A DNA stretch of 64,000 nt from assembly GCA_014871385.1 (NCBI GenBank), contig CM026426.1:32574636-32638635 (forward strand). The letters run 5' to 3'. This DNA is from Ceratodon purpureus. Lineage: Eukaryota > Streptophyta > Bryopsida > Pseudoditrichales > Ditrichaceae. Below, in pieces: positions 56,388 to 64,000 of the stretch. Position 1 is the first letter of the stretch, and every line of letters starts with the position of its first letter. The translations under genes were made by a program, and so were the position numbers. The notes below the pieces were generated by a model. The model saw only the letters and a program-made list of their open reading frames with translations, was not told the DNA's origin and ran no database searches.

Positions 56388-58450
56388 CTAGTTCTCTAAG
56401 TACTTCAAAAGGCCACTTTCCAGGACTCGCTTGACTTTGTTGAAGCTAAAACTAGCTGCATGAATGAATATATCCGACTTTGATTCAAGACCGCAAACTA
56501 CACTAAACAAGTAGTACAAATGCTTACAATTAGCCCATTGACCCCGCTTCCCAAGTGCCGTAATTGCCATCTCCTTGAAATTCGGGCAAGTGCAGGAAGG
56601 ATGTTGCGAAATGGTCAGGTAATACTGCTGTACCTTTGGAAGCATCCCAGAGTCCAATGTGACGATGCATCCCAGGGCTGGGGCTGGCACCATGCACAAC
56701 TTGCTCACCTTCGCGTTCAACGACAAGGCTGAGGCACATTTATTGCTATGCTTGGTCGACGGGGCCTTCTTGTTCCGTCGAATGTGCTTCCTTCATCGCC
56801 GGGTACGGAACTTGTCCGGATATGCCGGCGTAGAGTAGGCCGAGAAGTCCACTGCCGCTGCCCGGTCTTGAAAGAGTCTTCTCGATGACATCTCCATCTG
56901 CTGCGGGAATCTGAAGCCGGCATTCTCTAGAGACAGGATCTCTCTCTTTGTCAGCTTTGTCCCAAGCTTCACGGGCCAAACCTCAGGTACCTTTGGCACC
57001 AATAGGACCCACTTCCGTCTGCTAGCCTTGACGCACGTGTCAATGTCGTCATTAGAGAAAAAGAACTGATGAGTCTCTATTCTGTCTTTCTTGTAGTTCT
57101 TCATGAGGCCTATGTATGTCGGCGCGGTAGTGCTCTTCCCGTGCTGGAAAATCCATGCTACGCATTTCTTCTTAGTCACGGCATGTTGGGCGAAGCAGGC
57201 CTTGGCGGATGTCTTAGGAAGTCGTGCAATGTGCCACTCGGAAGGGTTGCAGGCGGTCTCCGCAATTGAAGTGACGTGATGGTAGTCAACTGAAGGTGGA
57301 GACTGGTGAGGTTGAAGGTCGGCTTGGTCCTCTTTGCTGCTTGTAGGAGAGTCTGCTATTACCACTGTCGAAGGATAGTCGCTCTCTCGGCGTGCAGCTC
57401 TAGTCTTGATATGAGGTCTTGACTCACTAATCTTGTCCGGCCTATGAGACTTTCGTTCATCTCCGAAGGCAACATCAGGTTTTTGTTTTATAGAGACACA
57501 TACCTCCTCCCCTTCAAGATGCGGGTTCCTAGTGCACTAGTCGTTTGCTTTTGGCATGTTCAAAATCGCTTCATGTAGGACTTTTGGGTTCCATGTCCTC
57601 GCTATAGATCTTTGTGCCCGTCGGAGCTTGAGCTCCTGTTTTAACGAACCTTTCCTAGGACGCTCCCCCTTTAGGAACTAGAAGTAGGCAACGCATTGCA
57701 TGAAGGCCCCTACAAAGTTGCCCACAGCTGCAACATACAAGTCGCTGCCCCAATCTCTAGACTGCTCCTTCCATCTGTTGTGGATTGATTCAGCAAGGTT
57801 GCAAGACGGCATCTCCGCGAGCTCATCTTCACTGTGATTCTGCAAACATTGGAGGTTAGGTTAGATAGCTGATTGTTCGATAACTGATTGTAGGGCAAGT
57901 TGCTTTAGATGCGACAGAGATTGATAGGACGAGAGATTGCTTACCAATTCTATGGAGCCTCCCCATTGGAAGTTCCAAAACGCGAGCCAAGTTTCTAGAT
58001 TTGCAAGTCCTTTTTCCGTCGCAGCCCCGGATGACATTCACCATGCTCGGATTGCCAAGAACTTTGTTTCAGCTTTGGCCAGTGTCGTCGCGTTATTGTA
58101 CTGCTGGCAGAGTTTCATGTGCTGCGCTCGAAGGTTCGGTCGAATGTCAGCCTTTGTATGTTGCTGCAGAGATTGGCTACAATGGAATAGGCATGTCCTC
58201 TCTCTGTCAATCATCATCTCGGAGGCGTTACCGCTCCCATAGATTATGCGAAATGCATTCCAATTCGCTTAGGCACCGTCAGCCATAAACCCCTTGAAGT
58301 TCACTTTCACGACCCCGTGAGTCTCCACGAACTCTAGTAAGATTGTTGCTCAGGAAGATAGGGGTGACGATGATGCGTTTGATTAGACCGAGGTCCAGCC
58401 AGTTAGACTTGACTTTCTTGCTGAAGGCGGTTGTTCAACTTTGAAAGAGA
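56388..58450 (-). pseudogene. MULE/SWIM transposase relic, copy 2 (5'-truncated)
   Basis: A paralogue of the relic at 24.3-27.8 kb. Matching blocks on the minus strand are VNFKGFMADGA and ANWNAFRIIYGSGN (about 58310-58230), RERTCLFHCSQSL, TKFLAIRAWWMSS; then SEWHIARLPKTSAKAC, TTAPTYIGLMKNYKKDRIET (57365-56793) and a SWIM zinc finger HPSCTCPNF ... WANCKHLYYLF (about 56620-56520; C-x-C-x16-C-x-H). Unlike copy 1 the finger is intact. A TAA at 58269-58271 stands where the other copy has the Gln codon of RAQADW. The N-terminal third is missing beyond about 58450. Confidence 0.75.
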
Positions 58451-59606
58451 CTACGATGGTAAGTTACGTAGTTATATGTAGTTCACATTCCAGTCACGTA
58501 ATTGATTTCATACATTATTCACTGATTACTGATTCACGTTAAAAAGGATCTTGTTTAAGCTAGAATGTTCTAAGTTGATCATATTCCGGTCATATCATGC
58601 ATATTTTTTGAGTGATTTCGAGAGTACTAGTTGTATTTTCCAGAGTTTAAGTGCATCATCTTGGGCTAATGGACCGCAAGAAGTTGGTTCACAAAGCTAT
58701 TAGTCCATAGACAATGCCTTTTCAAACCCTCCTACCCTAATGGTTGACCTCGAAGGCACCCTCATGCCTAGGTTGATTTTCCTGACAATGTGTTCCGAGT
58801 ACCTGCTTCCGAAATCTCAATTACAGAATCTATTTCTCACGTAGTGCATTGTCTGTGTAGGAAGGAGATTCGCAGTCCAGGGACTCTTCCACAGGTCAAG
58901 AGAGAGTGAAGCGGCCTTGCAATTCTCGTTCTCCATCCAGTAAGAAGACGCAGCATTCCGCATCTGATTCCCTTCTCCTAAGCACCCTTGAAGGATAGAG
59001 GACGCAGGACCGTCTAGCTTTGGAGGTGAAGCAGAGCAAATGCCAAATAACGAGGTAATTGTGCTTTCGAACCCACCCATTAATTTCCCACATTCTAGTG
59101 TCTAAGTTTAGGTCTACATGCTCTTAGAACCCAACGTTTGTGCGAGAGGACACTGTGACTAAGGGTACTCATTTTATTGGGTTAACTTTTCGAACCTTCA
59201 ACCTAGAACTGACTCAGGAATAAGGTGTGCTCGGAGCCTAGCATACAGTTGGCACAGCTCATGATCCGCCCCATTGTGTTCAAGGATTCTATTTGAGTAT
59301 ATGAACGACCATTGCTAGGGCCTGAATGTGGGGTCTTGATCCCTATGGTCGATGAATTAATGAACACTTTGGTCTTCTTTGAAAGTCAATCTTGGTTTGA
59401 TCCAGCCCAACCAAATCCTAGGAGAAACAGTCGTAGGCGATTGGGATGATAAAATGCTTGCTTTGAGAAAGGATAGTCACCATACCAATTTGAACATAGA
59501 GACGATTTTGGGAGACTAAGAAAGTGTGCCAGACTCCGACCACAGTTGGTATAGCAAGCAAGTCAATAGAAAGTCGTTCCTTCCACGAAAACATTGAAGA
59601 CCGTGG
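58451..59606. other. No supported gene
   Basis: AT-rich intergenic DNA between the MULE relic and the direct repeats. Short minus-strand frames at 58817-59093 have no recognisable features. Confidence 0.5.
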
Positions 59607-60493
59607 TGGACCGACAGTCATTTGGTAGGGGCCGAGCAGTCTCAATATCAGTGGTCAAGGAGATGTCTTGAAGGTCTGCTCGGCTCCGAGCACACTCGCA
59701 AGGGCCCGGGATGAAACTTATGTACTTCCTTTTATGTCGACTCAGTCACTTGGAAGGGGTCGAGCGGTCTCATTACTTTATTCAATTAAGTGAATTAATT
59801 CAGGGATTGATCTGTGGTTGGGGCCGAGCACACTTATGTGGCCCTCTTTTGAGAAGTTAAAAAGGGTCCGACCTTACTTGACCTGGCCTGCCTTTGTTAG
59901 AGTGCTCGGGGCCGACCAAGCTTCGTAGGACCCAGATTCAGCACGAATTCTATATTATGTAGGATAAAATTAGTTCTTGAGCTCATTTTCTTGTATTATA
60001 TTCAATATTTTCCGATATGTAGTCTATATTTGTTGGTTTATGAACTCTGCTCGGACCGGAGCACTGTTTGAAAGAGGTATTTGTATTGTAATTCAAAAAA
60101 AAATGATCGAGACAAGGGACTGTGACAATTCGCAAGGGCCCAAGCAGACTTCAGAGAGCCATAGAAAATTGAATGTGAGCGCATAGAACAAGACTAAGGT
60201 CAGAGGTCAGGGAGATGTCTTAAAGGTGTGCTCAGCGTCGAGCACACTTGTAACAAAGAAGGCTCAAACTTATGTAATCCGTTTTCTGTGGACTCAGTCA
60301 TTTGATATGGGCCGAGCAATCTCAATATCAGAGGTCAGGGAGATGTCTTGAAGGTCTGCTCGGCTCCGAACACACTCGCAAGGGCCCAGGCTGAAACTTA
60401 TGTACTTCCTTTTATGTGGACTCAGTCATTTGGAAGGGGCCGAGCAGTCTCATTACGTTGTTCAATTAAGTGAATTAATTCAGGGATTGATCT
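59607..60493. repeat. Pair of about 205-bp direct repeats plus a partial third copy
   Basis: 59607-59813 and 60287-60493 are near-identical direct copies 680 bp apart (shared blocks include GAGATGTCTTGAAGGTCTGC, AAACTTATGTACTTCCTTTT and AAGTGAATTAATTCAGGGAT). A partial copy lies at about 60199-60320. Each full copy contains GCTCGG-CT-CCGAGC (first copy), a 6-bp palindrome; the second copy has one change. Related GGGCCGAGCACACTTATGTG sequence follows at about 59820-59840. Confidence 0.85.
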
Positions 60494-60975
60494 CACCTCT
60501 TAGGCTAGTCGGGTGTGACACAGAGTACCATTCCTTTTGCTTACTGTAATGGCTGCGAAGTTGGCTTAGGAGTGATGAGCCTTGTTACTCATTTTAAGCC
60601 ATATGTTGAGTTCAAGCTGAATCACCTCGAACTGATAAATTATGGTGATTACTATTTCTATGTGTGCCACCTACTGTGCTAGGTCCTGAACCATCTATCT
60701 CAGCATTTTGATTAAGGAAAATTCCGAGTTTTTACGAGTTTCATCTTCCAGGTACACATTAACAACCTGATTCCATCGTTCGATACCGTCACCTGGTGGA
60801 AAGAATTAACTGCTTCCACAGCTGACACCTCCTGCAACTGGCTTGAAATAGTCTTCTGCCATCTTCAACTACAAATTTCAATAATGTAGGGTGCCCTTAG
60901 AAGGGCCACCAATATAATATAGTGCTGCTTAGCAGAAGTGAAATTGAAATGCACGAGCAAATACTGAATACACTA
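60494..60975. other. No supported gene
   Basis: Sequence where the rest of the Rab6-type gene would be expected on the minus strand. I searched by eye for the NKxD-containing exon and the Cys-tail exon and did not find them. Confidence 0.45.
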
Positions 60976-60977
60976 GA

Positions 60978-61905
<928 letters not shown>

Positions 61906-62280
61906 AGTTTGTGACCCCAATAGAACCCATTCAGCCCAGGCCCACTCAGATCCCTCCACACCTTCTTCACCTCCTTCAAAATCGTTCCAAGCTCCCAATA
62001 CCAGCCCCCTACCTAGGGTTAGCGCCCAAGTTCCAAAAAACTCCACATCCAGGAAAACCCTAACGCTCTCAAACCTCAATCCCTACATCCAAACCAAACC
62101 ACCAAATCAAAAACCCAAGTCACCCAAACTTCAAAAATGCCACCCCACCCACCATAACCCTCCCAAAAAAAACTCCAGAGGAAAAAAAATCCCAATAAAA
62201 CACAATCTGATTGTAAGCAAAACTGACCCCCGGAAATGTGAAGTAAGCTCTAGGGTTGAAAGCTGAAACACCAAACATAA
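61906..62280 (-). other. Upstream region of the RABH1 copy
   Basis: Probably the 5' leader of the Rab6-type copy, carried along with the exons. It is pyrimidine-rich on the coding strand. The open frame extending upstream to 62079 continues the Rab frame but has no Rab sequence and is taken as leader. Confidence 0.4.
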
Positions 62281-63080
62281 AAACTCAAAAGGAAGAAGAG
62301 TAAAGACTGAAGTGTTTGCTCATCCAGCATCTTACACACATAGAGAGTACACAACAAGTGCCATCTCATAAGGAGGAAGAAACTATACTTACGCTAGAAA
62401 CAAAACCAGAAAGGCAGGAGGAACTCACTCACTGATGATGCTGTGCTGGAGGGCGGTGTGACAACCAGGAACTTAGTAGTGTATGATTGCAGGGCTCCCC
62501 GTCAATGATTTCGATGGGCAGCGAGAGGAGTGAGGCGGTCGTGATAAGTCTGCTCGGAGCCGGGCAGACTTAAACGTGTTCAAGTCTGCTTTGCAACAAA
62601 CAGACTTGATCACGTTCAAGTCTACTCAGCACCGAGGAGACTTGAACACAGGGAATGGTCATTGAGAAGTCAGCTCCCATTTTGGATATTCATACCATTT
62701 CTAACTTTTAAAATGGTTTGAGATTGTATGAACACGCAATATTAGACCCTGAAGTTAGAGTTCAGCTGCAATAACATCGAAACATTTTTACTTAAGAGTA
62801 AAAAGCCACATATTAAAGTAATGAAATTTTACCTCACGTAGCCACGCTGGAATTGTATATAGTTGGTTTTGATGAATTGCGCTAGAATTGTCAATGTTGA
62901 TAGGCCATTAATTTATCCACTTTTGTCACTAAACTTTAAAAGAGTTCTTAAAAGCCTCTTGTGATTTTAAAATTTGAACATGGTTTTAATTAGAACAACT
63001 CTCTGTGCACTTACTAAATTGCAACTGGATACCGAGTATGAGATTCTGTTGCTTTGGACTTTGAGTGTAATATTCTCTTT
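62281..63080. other. No supported gene; short CAAGTCTGCTC repeats
   Basis: Contains three or four copies of a CAAGTCTGCT(C/T)GG..AGACTTGA-like unit at about 62547-62650, about 40 bp apart, which resemble the GCTCGG/CCGAGC palindrome of the 59.6-60.5 kb repeats. No gene is visible. Confidence 0.5.
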
Positions 63081-63960
63081 TTCACAATAAAAAATATGAA
63101 ATGAAGTTGATGAATGAAAAAAGGCAGTGAAAGGAAAAAGTGACCTAGGAAATTAAAAAAGGAAATAAGGAAGAAGGTGAGAATTGAAATGAAAGTGAAA
63201 ATTGAGAGCGGAAAATATAGAAAATGATAATGAAAATGAAAGTAAAGATGAATTTCAAATGGAAATGGAAATGGAAATGGAAGCGAAATTGAGACTGGAA
63301 ATGGAAATGGAAGCAAAATTGGGACTGGAAATGGAAGGCAAAACAGAAGTGAATTGACTTAAAATGAAGGGTGACAATGGTAACGTAAGTGGAAGAGAAA
63401 ACTCGACATGAAAGAGAAAAATGAAAATGAAAATGAAAATGTAAAAGGAAACTAAAATCGAAAATGTAAATAATTGAGGGGAGATGAGAATGAAAATGTA
63501 AGGGAAAGAGGAAGACAGACACCAAGATACAATGATGAAAAAGAAAATTAAAATAAAAGGGAAAAATTAGAGTGAATGAGATAAATGAGAATTATAAAGG
63601 GGGAATGGAAATGAAAATGAAAGGGGGAAATTAGAATGGAAAGGCAGAATGGCAATGCGAACAAAATCATAAATGGAATTGAAAATGGAAATGGAAATGG
63701 ATGAATAACTGGGAATGAAAATGGAGGGGTGAAAGAAAGGGAAAAAAATGATCATGAAGGGTTAAAATAGATATGATAATGAAAGGGAAAAAATGAGAAT
63801 CAAAAGGAAAAATGTGAAAAAAACTTAAAACGTACATGAAACCGAGAAAGGAAATGGACAAAATTGGAGAAATGTGAATGAAAATTGAAAGGTACAAAAG
63901 AGGGGAAAATTGAGAGATGGAAATGAAAAAAGAACTGACAAAATTAGAAAAATGAGAAGG
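63080..63960. repeat. Purine-rich simple-sequence tract
   Basis: Nearly 900 bp dominated by GAAAATG, GGAAATG and AAATGG words on the plus strand, with almost no C. Best array is GGAAATGGAAATGGAAATGG at about 63258-63280. Open frames on the minus strand (Phe/His/Ser/Pro-rich) are artefacts of this composition. Confidence 0.8.
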
Positions 63961-64000
63961 AAAATGAAATCACTGCCAAAACCAAAATTCCATGTGGACT

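Noticed and set aside
63014..63897. Minus-strand Phe/His/Ser-rich proteins at 63.0-63.9 kb
   Set aside because: They are translations of the purine-rich simple-sequence tract.

Overview
The window is nuclear DNA of a land plant. The evidence is spliceosomal introns with GTAAGT-type donors, a plant-type Copia retrotransposon, a CACTA (En/Spm) transposon, MULE/SWIM transposase relics and a RABH1 (Rab6) gene fragment whose exon breaks are still recognisable. Several gene families (a kinase with a GGYATIRR glycine loop, an F-box-like protein, a GQHT protein) look more like bryophyte or lycophyte expansions than seed-plant genes, but I cannot name the species. No organelle genes, rRNA or tRNA were recognised.

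Layout. 0-5.3 kb: AT-rich DNA with a 20-bp minisatellite, then a decayed gene with a GQHT motif. 5.7-21.4 kb: a degraded Copia element whose gag is split by an 11,054-bp DNA element (6005-17058). This element has 38-bp imperfect terminal inverted repeats, a hairpin near each end and 22 copies of a 7-mer (TGGCAGC on either strand). It carries three genes: a transposase-like gene, a coiled-coil/RING-CH gene, and a divergent gene with a possible ubiquitin-like C-terminus. I could not place it in a transposon superfamily; it is the best candidate here for an undescribed system. 21.4-24.3 kb: AT-rich DNA with a TTTCATCCAA-type repeat. 24.3-27.8 kb (minus): a MULE/FAR1-like transposase relic. 28.3-30.4 kb: a GC island with a TATA box and a broken gene of unknown family.

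31.6-43.1 kb: a CACTA-type element with a divergent pair, an RS-rich TnpA-like gene (minus) and TnpD (plus), with an apparently intact three-exon BRCT gene between them. 45.0-45.5 kb: an F-box-like gene. 46.4-48.6 kb (minus): a kinase gene with three in-frame TGA codons behind a GC island and a palindromic TATA region. 48.6-50.6 kb (minus): a decayed paralogue of the RING-CH gene, cut off by that GC island. 54.7-55.6 kb: a nonsense-riddled secreted-type ORF. 56.0-62.7 kb: tandem repeats, a second MULE relic (minus) and a RABH1 pseudogene with introns (minus). 63.1-64.0 kb: a purine-rich simple-sequence tract.

A common theme is decay by nonsense mutation. Most in-frame stops (TGA, TAG, TAA) sit where CGA, CAG or CAA would be the parsimonious ancestor. 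That fits C-to-T change at methylated cytosines in silenced transposon-rich DNA. Exceptions that look nearly intact are the BRCT gene, the RING-CH gene, and the 11-kb element's transposase-like gene, where restoring one base gives a continuous frame of about 963 codons.
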